A stretch of DNA of 64,000 nucleotides, taken from Xanthobacter autotrophicus Py2. Its GTDB lineage: Bacteria; Pseudomonadota; Alphaproteobacteria; Rhizobiales; Xanthobacteraceae. The notes below the pieces were generated by a model. It worked only from the letters and a program-made list of their open reading frames with translations. It was not told the origin of the DNA and searched no databases. A program made the translations under genes and the position numbers. Positions 27,240 through 35,872 of this stretch are shown piece by piece. The stretch lies in the NCBI GenBank assembly GCA_000017645.1, contig CP000781.1, positions 2,467,501 to 2,531,500 on the forward strand, read 5' to 3'. The number at the start of each line of letters is the position of its first letter. Position 1 is the stretch's first letter.

Positions 27240-28433
27240 ATGGCCCTTACCGACCTCGCTTTGCGCAACGCGAAGCCCAGGGACAAAGCCTATAAATTGT
27301 TCGATGGCGGCGGCCTCCACCTGCTCGTCAATCCCAACGGAAGCCGAATCTGGCGCCTCGCCTATCGCTTCGCCGGCAAGCCGAAGCAGATTTCCTTCGG
27401 CCCCTATCCCACCGTTTCGTTGGCCGAGGCGCGCGAAAAGCGGGAAGACGCCAAAAAGCAGTTGCTCGACAACAAGGACCCCACCACCGTCCGCAAGGTC
27501 GAGAAGGTGACGGCCGCCATTTCCGAAGGCAACACCTTCTCCCGTCTGGTCGGCGAGTACATCGAACGGCTCGAGATGCGGAACTCGGCCCCCGCGACGG
27601 TTACAAAAAACAGGTGGCTGCTGGAAAATTTGGCGGGTCCCGCACTGGGTCGCCGGCCGATCAGCGAAATCACTCCCTTCGAGGTTCTGGCCGTGTTGCA
27701 GCAGGTGGAACGCAGCGGCCGGCGCGAATCAGCCCGTCGCCTGCGCTCGGCCATCGGCAGCGTGTTCCGTTTCGCTATTGCCACGCTTCGCGCCCAGCAT
27801 GATCCGACATCTGCGCTGAAGGACGCGCTTGAGCGCCCGAAAGTGAAGCATCGCTCCGCCCTCACCGATCCGAAGCAGCTCGGCGGCCTCATGCGCTCCA
27901 TCGATGAGTATGACGGCTGGCCGACGCTGCGATCGGCGATGCTCTTTACGGCGCTGACCTTTGCTCGGCCGGGCGAGGTCCGTGGCGCACGATGGAGAGA
28001 GATCGACCTCGACAAGGCCGTGTGGAGTATCCCTGCGGAACGCATGAAGATGCGACGGGCTCACGTCGTGCCTCTTTCCCGCCAGGCGCTGGAGGTGCTC
28101 AGCGAAATCAGGCCGCTGAGCGGAAGCAGTGAGCTGATCTTCCCTTCCATCCGCTCGAACAAGAAGATCCTGAGCGAGAACGCCATGAACTCGGCGCTGC
28201 GCCGCATGGGGTTCACGCAAGAGGAGATGACTGCCCACGGCTTCCGGGCGGCGGCCAGTTCGATCTTGAACGAGAAGGGCCATTCGCCCGACGTGATCGA
28301 GGCTGCCTTGGGCCATCTCGACCAGAACGAGGTGCGTCGGGCCTATAACCGGGCCACCTACTGGCCGGAGCGCGTCGTCCTAATGCAGGCATGGGCGGAC
28401 ATGCTGGACGCGTTTCGCGCTCTCAAGGGCTGA
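27240..28433 (+). CDS. Tyrosine-type integrase, P4 family
   Basis: 397-aa site-specific recombinase that inserts and excises the island at the tRNA-Arg 3' end. The N-terminal domain is the P4-integrase DUF4102 arm-binding type (LTDLALRNAKPRDKAYKLFDGGGLHL, SFGPYPTVSLAEAREKREDAKK). The catalytic domain shows FARPGEVRGARWREIDL (first Arg), HGFRAAASSILNEKG (His-x-x-Arg), LGHLDQNEVRRAYNRATYWPERVVLMQAWADML (second His and the tyrosine in RAYNRA). The ATG at 27240 is chosen because the family N-terminus starts there; upstream sequence is tRNA-proximal repeat DNA. It looks complete and active. Confidence 0.95.
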   Translation: MALTDLALRNAKPRDKAYKLFDGGGLHLLVNPNGSRIWRLAYRFAGKPKQISFGPYPTVSLAEAREKREDAKKQLLDNKDPTTVRKVEKVTAAISEGNTFSRLVGEYIERLEMRNSAPATVTKNRWLLENLAGPALGRRPISEITPFEVLAVLQQVERSGRRESARRLRSAIGSVFRFAIATLRAQHDPTSALKDALERPKVKHRSALTDPKQLGGLMRSIDEYDGWPTLRSAMLFTALTFARPGEVRGARWREIDLDKAVWSIPAERMKMRRAHVVPLSRQALEVLSEIRPLSGSSELIFPSIRSNKKILSENAMNSALRRMGFTQEEMTAHGFRAAASSILNEKGHSPDVIEAALGHLDQNEVRRAYNRATYWPERVVLMQAWADMLDAFRALKG

Positions 28434-28650
28434 TGCAGTCCCGAACGAGAGCCAGAGCGGCTCCCTATTTGAGTTTCGTAAAAAAGTTTTCGCCAAAAGA
28501 CTATTAAATTCAATCTATTATCGACATGATATCTGATCATAAGTCGTCATAAGGCGATTTTTATGGACATAGAGATTGCCATTCGGCGCTAGGCGTGTCA
28601 TAACATCCCCACGTTCGGCGGCGCCGCCGAGCAACCTGGAAAGCAAGCTG

Positions 28651-29109
28651 ATGACTGACGAATTGGAAGAGAAGGAGGTGATCCGGTCGGTCCGCGAACT
28701 TTACCAGCGGCACGAATGGGCAAAGAAGCTGTTCGAGAGCCTTTCGCAGCGCAAGAACAATCCGGCTACCACAAACATCGATCGGCTCATGCGGCTTCTC
28801 GATGTTCCGCTTTCCGAGGCGACAGCCATCGCTAAGGAGTTACAGGACGCGGGATGCGGCACCTACATCGTCGGACGCAAAGGCAACCCGAGCCGGTTCG
28901 CATGGGACTATAGCGCGATCACGCTCGGTCTCGTCGCCACCGGCAAGAGTGACGAAATCATCGGCATGACGGACGAGGCATCCGGGGACGAGCGAGAAGA
29001 CATCGTCAACCGGCCTACCCTCGCGTCGACCATACAAGAAGCGAAGGAGGCGTTGGCCCGGAGCCTGGGCATCACGCCAGATCAGATTGAAATCATCATC
29101 AAGACGTAA
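28651..29109 (+). CDS. Hypothetical protein, possible winged-helix regulator
   Basis: 152-aa soluble protein, not recognised. An acidic and basic N-terminal helix (MTDELEEKEVIRSVREL) is followed by a segment that could form a winged helix: NIDRLMRLLDVPLSEATAIAKELQDAG, then CGTYIVGRKGNPSRFAWDYS. The C-terminal part ends in a helix with SLGITPDQIEIII. The upstream 217 bp after the integrase are AT-rich and probably hold its promoter. The ATG at 28651 is the first with coding character; the upstream frame to 28576 is not convincing. Confidence 0.7.
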   Translation: MTDELEEKEVIRSVRELYQRHEWAKKLFESLSQRKNNPATTNIDRLMRLLDVPLSEATAIAKELQDAGCGTYIVGRKGNPSRFAWDYSAITLGLVATGKSDEIIGMTDEASGDEREDIVNRPTLASTIQEAKEALARSLGITPDQIEIIIKT

Positions 29110-29367
29110 GTCCGGCGCCGAAGTTCCATTCAGACACGTCGTGAGTTGAAGTCAGGGAAGATTTCCTTGGACCGGCGGAGCTTTGGCCTCCGACCATCGA
29201 CCGCATTTTTCGCAAACACAGGACGATATGAGCGCTGCAGCACCCCTCGCAGCGAATGAAGAATTGCGTCGATTGGCGCAATAAGTTCCACCACCACGAA
29301 GGCGGTGGAAGTACCAAGAGAAAGAAAGTGTACCAAATGATCACGACATATAACCGGAACTATAGAA

Positions 29368-29628
29368 ATGGCTGTGAACATGAAGATCGTGAAAATAAAG
29401 CTCCACCGTGATCTTGGGACGCGCACAAATATATCGGAGGCCGCAAACGATAACGATCGACTGATGCGGCTAACGGAGGTCCTTCAACTGATCCCCATAT
29501 CGCGCTCCGCATTCTACGCAGGAATCAAGGCGGGTATATACCCGAAGCCTCTGAAGCTCGGGGCGAGAAGCTCCGCCTGGAGGGCGACTGAAATTGCATC
29601 CATCGTCGAGAACGGCGTTCGGTCTTAG
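29368..29628 (+). CDS. AlpA-like DNA-binding regulator/excisionase
   Basis: 86-aa protein of the AlpA/MerR-fold excisionase group. The core reads RLMRLTEVLQLIPISRSAFYAGI, then YPKPLKLGARSSAWRATEIASIVE. This is the classic AlpA helix-turn-helix followed by the wing, ending in the helix that starts with W-R-x-x-E. Such proteins activate integrase or act as directionality factors in P4-type islands. A shorter start at 29380 is possible. An apparently empty 258-bp gap precedes it. Confidence 0.85.
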   Translation: MAVNMKIVKIKLHRDLGTRTNISEAANDNDRLMRLTEVLQLIPISRSAFYAGIKAGIYPKPLKLGARSSAWRATEIASIVENGVRS

Positions 29629-29691
29629 TCGTTTTCAATGCAACATGTCTTCCGACCCACGGGCCGGAAGATCTCCCTCTAACTTTGGGCT

Positions 29692-30408
29692 ATGGAAATG
29701 AAGAAGCCAAGTTCGAATACCAGCTTCCATTCGAAGGCGCTCTCTCAGCTTAATCAGATGAAGTCTGAATACAAAAAGGGGACAGAAGGTCATCGCGCGA
29801 TGATTTTCGAATCTATGAGCAAGGGGATGAAGTGGGTGATCCCGCTCCGCAAAAGCGAGAAGAAGCGTAACAACTTTCGGGATTTGATCGGCGACGTCAA
29901 GAAGAGCCATCTGACGGCTTGTGTGATGCGCTACATCATGTCCGCAAAGAGCGCTAAGGCGAAAAAAGTTGCCGATAAGCGTGCTCGGGCGATGAACTAC
30001 CTGTACGACGTGCTCAAGATTGACCCTTCCGACTTCGCTAGCGAGATCCCCAAGCATGGCGGCGTCGAAAAGCTGGCTCGGGCCGCCGCGGCAGCGAAGA
30101 AGTCGCCCCTCTCGACGTCCGATGCGGCGACAAATAAAAAGAGGAGCTCTGCCTCGTCAGGCACCTTCTCGAAGCCCAGAGCAAAGAGCGCGCCGATCGG
30201 CAAGTCACCTTTCCCATCAGGTCGCACGCCACGGGTTGTCTCGGTGAACGACAACTGGCCGCAGGTCACGCTGCGGGTGGACCCTTCGCTCAATGATGTG
30301 TTGTTGGAAGCGGATGATGGAGCCCGGATCGAGCTCATTGTCGTGAAGAAACCCAACGGCTTCGATGTGAAGAAGGTGTTGAAGATCGCCAAGAAGTCGG
30401 CCGCGTAA
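29692..30408 (+). CDS. Hypothetical basic protein
   Basis: 238-aa, Lys-rich protein, not recognised. The N-terminal half (to about residue 125) is helical and basic, ending SDFASEIPKHGGVEKLARAAAAAKK. A Ser/Lys/Pro-rich linker (about 125-180) follows. The C-terminal 60 residues form a small beta-rich domain (PQVTLRVDPSLNDVLLEADDGARIELIVVKKPNGFDVKKV). DNA or RNA binding is a reasonable guess from composition only. No clear ribosome-binding site is seen; the ATG at 29698 is an alternative. A strong terminator follows. Confidence 0.75.
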   Translation: MEMKKPSSNTSFHSKALSQLNQMKSEYKKGTEGHRAMIFESMSKGMKWVIPLRKSEKKRNNFRDLIGDVKKSHLTACVMRYIMSAKSAKAKKVADKRARAMNYLYDVLKIDPSDFASEIPKHGGVEKLARAAAAAKKSPLSTSDAATNKKRSSASSGTFSKPRAKSAPIGKSPFPSGRTPRVVSVNDNWPQVTLRVDPSLNDVLLEADDGARIELIVVKKPNGFDVKKVLKIAKKSAA

Positions 30409-30434
30409 TCCAGCTTGAGCCGCTGACAACGACA

Positions 30435-30466
30435 ACAGGCCTCGCATCGAAAGGTGCGAGGCCTGT
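30435..30466 (+). terminator. Hairpin terminator
   Basis: A perfect 12-bp stem (ACAGGCCTCGCA / TGCGAGGCCTGT) with an 8-nt loop lies 26 bp after the stop of the preceding gene. No U-tract follows, so termination efficiency is uncertain. Confidence 0.65.
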
Positions 30467-30622
30467 CCCAGTTGTGCCGAAGGGTTGAAAGCAGGCCCGG
30501 ATTCAAAGACGCCCACTTCGGGAATTAAGTGGCGCTTAAAGCGCCGACCTCAGATGTGCGTACTTTCGATTCGTTCACGGCGCCATTGCATTGAGGTTTC
30601 TCGCGAGACGCGAGCCTTACTC

Positions 30623-30823
30623 ATGGGTGTCAGGCCCAAGGACGAGGCTGCAAGTGCTCTAATTTCAACTCAGATCGATGATTTTCGCCGATTCTGTAAA
30701 TCACTTAATCGACATCAGCTTGATCGCCTGCCGCTTGGGATTTTCCGACAGCAGGACGCCTTGCCTTCGCCATCAGCGCTATGGACCCTCAAGAGGGGCC
30801 TGTATATGGCAACTCATGTCTAG
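30623..30823 (+). CDS. Possible small protein, doubtful
   Basis: 66 codons from an ATG at 30623, ending at 30823, with a mixed composition (STQIDDFRRFCKSLNRHQLDRL). It matches no family I know and has no good ribosome-binding site. It is recorded because the stretch between the terminator at 30466 and the AT-rich region would otherwise be empty. Confidence 0.25.
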   Translation: MGVRPKDEAASALISTQIDDFRRFCKSLNRHQLDRLPLGIFRQQDALPSPSALWTLKRGLYMATHV

Positions 30824-31179
30824 ATAAGATTTCAGATATCGATATTGAGATTATATATATGAAATTTGGATTATATATTTCACATTACATTAATATTATA
30901 TAAATATTATAAATAATATAATTGATATCTGGATATGTGTGCAAGGCACAATTATATAAATATCAAAATTATAAATTATAACATAATTTTTACTTCAAAC
31001 TATGCGTATATTTATTTAATAATTGCATTATTAAATCATATCACGCGGTGCATATTTTATTTAATTTAATGCTTATATCAATTCAATATCACCATAATAT
31101 GCCAAATTTTATCGCAATCGGGCCTGATGATATCCAGCATAAATGTAGCGGACTGCGCCAATAATCAATTCTGTAAATC
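30824..31179. other. Very AT-rich region with hairpin, candidate replication origin
   Basis: About 350 bp made almost wholly of A and T (runs of ATAT, AATATTATAAATAATAT and similar) in a GC-rich chromosome. No gene fits. It contains a perfect 10-bp stem with a 3-nt loop (ATTTAATAAT-TGC-ATTATTAAAT, 31014-31036). It ends just before the putative HUH Rep gene, the layout expected of an origin with a nicking hairpin or a DNA-unwinding element. An alternative is a xenogeneic-silencer target or a promoter-rich spacer. Confidence 0.6.
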
Positions 31180-31213
31180 ACATGCGTACTCTCTTTCTGA
31201 GGTTTACGCATGT
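31180..31213 (+). promoter_or_regulatory. Inverted repeat enclosing the Rep ribosome-binding site and start
   Basis: ACATGCGTA (31180-31188) and its inverse TACGCATGT (31205-31213) flank a GAGG Shine-Dalgarno sequence; the second arm includes the ATG at 31210. In RNA this can form a hairpin that hides the start codon; on DNA it can be an operator. Either would provide copy-number-type autocontrol. Confidence 0.65.
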
Positions 31214-31872
31214 CTCGTCTTACCCCCTTCGCTTCTAGGTTCGATCGACAGGCCGCCAAGCAGGTTCTCAGCGGCTACGGCAGCTGGGTCGAGGACCACA
31301 TCGCCCATGGCTACACGGCCTATCTCGTGACTTTCATGTTTGATCGCCTTCCTGCTTCAACTCAAGCCGGGCGTATAGCCGGCATGCTTGATGCGGTGGA
31401 GACGGTGTACGCGCGGCTGATACAGTGGTTCGCCAGCCATCCCAACAGGCCGTCCCAGCGCCGGTACCTGCCGCATCTTATTTGCTCGCCTGATCTGCCG
31501 GTGTTCAAGCACGACAAGATGGCCTTGGTCGATGTTCAATCCAACGATGGCCTGCACGTGCATGGCATGCTCATGACGCCGCCGGTGTCCCGCTTCAAGT
31601 TCGAGCTGGTTTCGTGGATCGATGACAATGTGGGTCGTCTCATCCATGGCACGCCGATAAGGCGCCTTCATATTGTCGAGGTTGATCGCACGCCGGGGTA
31701 CGCCGCAGAGTATGCCTTGAAGGCCAGCGGTACCCGGATCGATGCCGACACTCTGCTGATCTTGCCGAAGGCCTTGTCCGAGCGCTCTGACAAAACAGCT
31801 AAGGGTTACGATGAGGCCGTGCGAACCGTGCGGGGCGCCTCATTGATGCGGAGCGGCCGGCCGCCGATCTGA
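31210..31872 (+). CDS. Putative HUH-endonuclease replication initiator
   Basis: 220-aa soluble protein. Residues 105-122 read LVDVQSNDGLHVHGMLMT, with a His-x-His pair (His116, His118) framed by hydrophobic strands as in the metal-binding HUH motif of rolling-circle Rep proteins. About 46 residues later comes PGYAAEYALKA, which fits the catalytic motif 3 pattern (Tyr164, Tyr168, Lys171; two tyrosines four apart). The upstream AT-rich, hairpin-bearing region fits an origin. I do not recognise a named family, so the function is inferred from motif order and context. Alternatives are a transposase-like HUH protein or a phage-type Rep. Confidence 0.6.
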   Translation: MSRLTPFASRFDRQAAKQVLSGYGSWVEDHIAHGYTAYLVTFMFDRLPASTQAGRIAGMLDAVETVYARLIQWFASHPNRPSQRRYLPHLICSPDLPVFKHDKMALVDVQSNDGLHVHGMLMTPPVSRFKFELVSWIDDNVGRLIHGTPIRRLHIVEVDRTPGYAAEYALKASGTRIDADTLLILPKALSERSDKTAKGYDEAVRTVRGASLMRSGRPPI

Positions 31873-32026
31873 CAAAGCGAGCAGGTTCCGGGCTGGCGCT
31901 TAAAGCTCCACTCTCGTCAACACACGACAAAACGGTAACCCGAAAATTCAAAGCAGCATCGTGCTTGCCAGATTGAATAATCTGCGCTTGAACGAGGCTG
32001 CTTTTTCTTTTTATACGAGGTTGGCT

Positions 32027-32491
32027 GTGAACCTGGAAGACAACGAAACAAGAACGTCCGTTCATCTCGATCTTGTCGTGGACATTGTGGCGGCCTTCGT
32101 CGGCAACAACACGGTGCCGGTCGGCGAGCTTCCTGCACTGATCGCCAGCGTGTCCACGACCCTCGGCCAGCTCGATGCCCCGGCCGCAGCGCCGGTCGAA
32201 GAGCTCAAGCCTGCGGTGCCGGTGAAGAAATCTGTGACGGCGGACTTCATCGTGTGCCTGGAGGACGGCAAGAATTTCAAGTCGTTGAAGCGCCACCTGC
32301 GCACTGCCTACGACATGACGCCCGAGGCCTATCGCGAGAAGTGGGGCCTGCCCCATGATTACCCCATGGTCGCCCCGAGCTATGCCGCCGCCCGCTCCGA
32401 GCTTGCCAAGACCATGGGCCTCGGCCAGGCGCGCAAGCAGGCAGCCCCAGAGAAGAAGGCTCCGGGCCGCCGCAAGGCTTCTGCCGCCTGA
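32027..32491 (+). CDS. MucR/Ros family zinc-finger transcriptional regulator
   Basis: 154-aa protein. The MucR core reads [20 protein letters not shown], then [40 protein letters not shown], an almost standard C-terminal zinc finger. The region between residues 1 and 40 ([25 protein letters not shown]) is the oligomerisation part. A GTG start at 32027 is chosen: GAGG lies upstream and the family usually begins close to this point. MucR proteins are chromosomal silencers of AT-rich and horizontally acquired DNA in Hyphomicrobiales. An island-encoded copy next to a strongly AT-rich stretch may control the island. Confidence 0.9.
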   Translation: MNLEDNETRTSVHLDLVVDIVAAFVGNNTVPVGELPALIASVSTTLGQLDAPAAAPVEELKPAVPVKKSVTADFIVCLEDGKNFKSLKRHLRTAYDMTPEAYREKWGLPHDYPMVAPSYAAARSELAKTMGLGQARKQAAPEKKAPGRRKASAA

Positions 32492-32579
32492 TATCGTGGG
32501 GGGCCATCACAGGACAAAAAAGAGAGAGGCGGCCGAAGCCGCCCCTCTCTTCCGCTCTTCTGTGGTCCAGTGCCGGCCG

Positions 32580-33230
32580 CTAAGCCTCGACCTTGCACTC
32601 CGGGTGGATGGGCGCGATCTGTGTGATCGGCCGGGTGAAGGTGGGGAAGTCGGCATAGTTCAGCCACTCGAGCGTGACATGGCTGTCGCTACGAGCCTGC
32701 ACGACGGCTTCCCACCATCCATTGTACTCCCCCTCGCCGAAGTCGGGGGCGAGCACGATGTCGCCCTTCTTGAGCTGCGGCCAGTGCTTGGCGCCCTCCT
32801 TGACGACGACGCTGACGAGCGCCTCGCCTGAGGCCTTGTCCGTCGTCTTGGAGAGCATGGCAGCAGCCTTCTTGTGTGAAGGCGCGTTCGCCTTCACTTC
32901 AGATTCATTGGCGTCAGCGGCCTTCGCAGGCGATTCTGTGGCCAGGGCATTTTTGGCCTGCTGCTCGGCGATGCCGGCCAGGCGCTTGAAGATCTCCGTC
33001 TTGATGTTGCCGAGGACCGGCCGATCGCCTTCGCCGAACTTGCCGGCCGGGACGGCGGCGATGAGATCGGCGTCATCGCTGTCCGCGAGGGTCACAGCTG
33101 ACGCCTCGTGCTTGAGGGCGGCCGCCGTGGCACGGTCGACCTCTTCGGCAGAGAAGCGCCCGGCCTGGGCCTTGCCGGCCCAGTTCTTGGTGAAGAGAAT
33201 GACAGTGAGTGGAGCGTTGTGGCTTTCCAT
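32580..33230 (-). CDS. Hypothetical protein with C-terminal Tudor/Agenet-like segment
   Basis: 216-aa soluble protein, not recognised. The N-terminal part (MESHNAPLTVILFTKNWAGK, then AQAGRFSAEEVDRATAAALKHEA) may be a small alpha/beta domain. A Lys/Ala-rich linker follows. Residues about 160-215 read LKKGDIVLAPDFGEGEYNGWWEAVV and VTLEWLNYADFPTFTRPITQIAPIHP, a strand pattern like Tudor/Agenet/SH3-type binding folds; this is only a resemblance. It is transcribed from a perfect sigma-70 promoter with an embedded palindrome (33274-33302), so it is probably strongly expressed unless repressed. It is convergent with mucR. Confidence 0.7.
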   Translation of the reverse strand: MESHNAPLTVILFTKNWAGKAQAGRFSAEEVDRATAAALKHEASAVTLADSDDADLIAAVPAGKFGEGDRPVLGNIKTEIFKRLAGIAEQQAKNALATESPAKAADANESEVKANAPSHKKAAAMLSKTTDKASGEALVSVVVKEGAKHWPQLKKGDIVLAPDFGEGEYNGWWEAVVQARSDSHVTLEWLNYADFPTFTRPITQIAPIHPECKVEA

Positions 33231-33567
33231 TGCAAAGCACCTTCGAATAACGCGCGCCAGTATGCGCATTTATATTATATCATATATGATATGTGTTGTC
33301 AATTTATTCCATTTTACGTTGTGTGCGGCACGGAGCCGACATGCTGTAAGGTCCCTGCCGCCACGTCGAAGCACGCCAACCAGCGTCGGCGGCTGTTACA
33401 GTTAGTGGCGGCATCAAGGCACGGAGCCCGAACAAGCGGCCCGGATTGCCGGTGCAACATCCCGCCTTCCACCGCCACAACTACGGCGCGACGCAAGATC
33501 ACGCTCTAGTCGTGCCTGCCACGCACGAGCGATCGAGGATCGGCCCGTTGGGATTCGCCGGACTTGA
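33231..33567. other. Divergent intergenic region
   Basis: 337 bases between the 216-aa gene on the minus strand and the Zorya-like operon on the plus strand. The left third is AT-rich and holds the strong minus-strand promoter. The remainder shows no convincing gene or plus-strand promoter; the operon start is therefore uncertain. Confidence 0.6.
33274..33302 (-). promoter_or_regulatory. Consensus sigma-70 promoter with palindromic operator
   Basis: On the minus strand TTGACA (33297-33302), a 17-bp spacer and TATAAT (33274-33279) match the sigma-70 consensus at every base. A 16-bp perfect palindrome ATATCATATATGATAT (33277-33292) covers most of the spacer and half of the -10 box, so a dimeric repressor bound there would block RNA polymerase. 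Confidence 0.85.
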
Positions 33568-35073
33568 TTGTCCCGGCAGTTTCATCCAACTTTCGCGGTC
33601 AGGGTTCATGGGCATTGGGATACCAGATCATTGGCTAAACAGTCTGCGTTTGGGCGCCTCCTCGGCGAGCTCCGCGCACCGGCGCACGATTTCAGACCTA
33701 CCACAGACGTATTCCCGGCACTGGATCGCGACCAAATCGCCAAGGATCTGGAGCTTGAACGCCTCGGCACTGAGCGCGGCGCGCGGAACGAACCCGCAAC
33801 AAATTCAGCGACGCTGGACGATGTCGAAACGCGCGTCGTCGAGCGAATCGAGTTTGAAAAGAAACGGGCTCACGGCGTGGCGGAAGACGAGTTGCACACC
33901 TATGCAGAGCGCCTGGGCAACCTGCATTTTGAGCAGTCCTTTTTTACGATCAAGGAAGCCGCCAGAGCCTGTATCAGCGATTTTCGGGCGAATGTATCCC
34001 AGGGCGTCGATGTGCTCCACGACAAGCGGAAGCGATTGCTCGATCACGAGTCAGAACTGGAGTATTTTAAGAAGGAAAATAAAATAAATAGGGCACCCAG
34101 GATACACTCAGGCGCATTTGAGTTATTAAAAATTTCTATATTAGTTTTCTTGTTATTAATTGAAACAGGATTCAACAGCACCTTTCTTGCGAAAGGCAGC
34201 GAACTTGGCCTGATTGGCGGCGTCACTGAGGCTTTTGGATTTGCATTTCTTAATATTTTTTTCGCTTTCATTATAGCGCTCTATGGAGCAAGAAATCTCT
34301 TTCATAGGAATCCACTGCGCAAATTAATCGGAATTTTGGCGTTACCGCTCTGCGCCGCGGTGGCGACTTCTATCAGCCTGTCCCTTGCGCACTATCGGGA
34401 AGTTTCCAGCGCTTTCTCCGAGGCGGCGGGCCGCGCCGTTCTGGAGCGAATGTCAAGTCATCCATTTGCGCTCGAAGAAATTAATTCATGGGTACTGTTC
34501 GGCATCAGTCTTGCTTGTTCGCTTGTGGCGTTTATCGAAGGGTGTCTTTGGACCGATCCTTATCCGGGCTATGGCGATATTGAGCGCCGCCTTCGCGTTG
34601 CTCGCGCCGATTATGTTGAGAATAGGGAGTCGCTAATCCACGACTTATCGGAAATTCGCGATCAGTATCGCGACGAGATAAAAGAAATCAGCACAGCCAT
34701 GAGTGTAAAGCGCGGAGAGTACGATTCAATACTTGCAGCGAGATCGCGGTTACTCCAGCTATTTCAAGAACACCAGGCCCAACTGGAAAGATCTGGAAAC
34801 GCGCTACTCATCACCTACCGTGAGGCAAACACGCGCGCCAGAACCGCAGCAGCGCCCAAGCGCTTTGGAAAGGGCATGGTCCTGGAGAAGGTAGCCCTTG
34901 CAGTGCAGGAGCCCGCGCAGGACCGCGCAGAGATTATGCGTCTCGTGACCGATGCCCGGACGCTACTCGGCGGCCAGCTCGAAGAGTTGCACGCGGAGTA
35001 CGAGCAGGCGATCGGCAAATATCACCAGCTGGACCAACTCTTGCCGGAGACTGCTCGTGTCGCGACGCAATAG
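33568..35073 (+). CDS. Membrane protein with coiled coils, first gene of Zorya-like operon
   Basis: About 501 aa, not a recognised family. Residues 1-180 are soluble and helical. Four membrane segments follow (about 185-203, 221-241, 252-274 and 308-327: ISILVFLLLIETGF, AFGFAFLNIFFAFIIALYGA, LIGILALPLCAAVATSISLSL, WVLFGISLACSLVAFIEG). The rest is a long coiled coil rich in E/R/Q (IERRLRVARADYVENRESL onwards). The start is uncertain: TTG at 33568 or TTG at 33631; there is no ATG or GTG near. Its end overlaps the next gene by 17 bp. It may be a structural or sensor part of the membrane complex. Confidence 0.7.
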   Translation: MSRQFHPTFAVRVHGHWDTRSLAKQSAFGRLLGELRAPAHDFRPTTDVFPALDRDQIAKDLELERLGTERGARNEPATNSATLDDVETRVVERIEFEKKRAHGVAEDELHTYAERLGNLHFEQSFFTIKEAARACISDFRANVSQGVDVLHDKRKRLLDHESELEYFKKENKINRAPRIHSGAFELLKISILVFLLLIETGFNSTFLAKGSELGLIGGVTEAFGFAFLNIFFAFIIALYGARNLFHRNPLRKLIGILALPLCAAVATSISLSLAHYREVSSAFSEAAGRAVLERMSSHPFALEEINSWVLFGISLACSLVAFIEGCLWTDPYPGYGDIERRLRVARADYVENRESLIHDLSEIRDQYRDEIKEISTAMSVKRGEYDSILAARSRLLQLFQEHQAQLERSGNALLITYREANTRARTAAAPKRFGKGMVLEKVALAVQEPAQDRAEIMRLVTDARTLLGGQLEELHAEYEQAIGKYHQLDQLLPETARVATQ

Positions 35074-35872
35074 GCGCAGACGCAGCACAGAAATCGGCAA
35101 GCTCGTTGCCGCAGCGCTACTGCTGCTGCTGTGCGCTATCATTGTCGCCGGCGTTGCGGTGTGGCGCTGGAATGCGCCCGCCCCTGTCGAACTGACCAAG
35201 GACACACTCTGCCCTGTGGGCGGACCCTGGGCGATCACGGTCGTTTTGCTGGATGCATCCGACGACATCCCCCCCGTTACGAAAGCGGAAATCCAGACCG
35301 TGCTTCGCGACGCTGCGCGGACCATCCAGAAGGGAGAACTGCTGGAACTCCGGGCGCTGGATCCGCGCACTCCCGGCGGCCGCATTTTGTTTGAAAAGTG
35401 CAACCCCGGCGACGGGACCGATCTCAGCACCCTGTCCGCCAATCCCGATGCGGCGAAGCGGCGCTGGTTGAGCGAGTTCGATCGCCCGCTTACCGAAACG
35501 CTTGCGCACCTGGATGCGTCGTCTTCCGCCACGTCGCCGCTCCTAGCGACCATTCAGGCGATTGCCGTGCAGCGCTTCGGCGGCGCGGCCGCCCGTGAGC
35601 TTCGGAAGCGTCTGATTGTGGTGTCCGACATGATCGAACATGGCCCTGAATATTCGCAATATAAGGGGGACCTATCTTACGGGCGCTTCAAAAAAACCGC
35701 CACTTACAAGGCGACGCATACCAACCTGAACGGGGCGAGTGTCGATTTTTATTACATTCAAAGGATCAAGCCAATACTGGACTCGGGAGCCCACATTCAA
35801 TTTTGGCTTGATTGGATTGCAGACAGCAGCGGAACGCTTGGCGTAGCCAAAAAACTGCAGGGAGGCGGCTGA
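35057..35872 (+). CDS. Membrane-anchored vWA-like protein
   Basis: 271 aa from a GTG overlapping the preceding stop by 17 bp. After a basic N-terminus (SRRNRRRRSTEIGK) comes one membrane helix (residues 16-37). The exported domain resembles a von Willebrand A fold: WAITVVLLDASDD (Asp66 and Ser68, a MIDAS-like DxS), a TSPLLATIQAIAVQRFG helix, and KRLIVVSDMIEHG where vWA proteins have the second-strand Asp. The third DxSxS serine is an Asp (residue 70), so metal binding is uncertain. It lies between the coiled-coil membrane protein and the ZorA-like gene and overlaps the latter by one base. Confidence 0.7.
   Translation: MSRRNRRRRSTEIGKLVAAALLLLLCAIIVAGVAVWRWNAPAPVELTKDTLCPVGGPWAITVVLLDASDDIPPVTKAEIQTVLRDAARTIQKGELLELRALDPRTPGGRILFEKCNPGDGTDLSTLSANPDAAKRRWLSEFDRPLTETLAHLDASSSATSPLLATIQAIAVQRFGGAAARELRKRLIVVSDMIEHGPEYSQYKGDLSYGRFKKTATYKATHTNLNGASVDFYYIQRIKPILDSGAHIQFWLDWIADSSGTLGVAKKLQGGG

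Noticed and set aside
29130..29426. 98-codon minus-strand frame before the AlpA-like gene
   Set aside because: Hydrophobic stretch but no ribosome-binding site, and it covers the start of a clear AlpA-like gene.
30824..31179. CRISPR array in the AT-rich region
   Set aside because: No regularly spaced direct repeats; only simple AT tracts and one hairpin.
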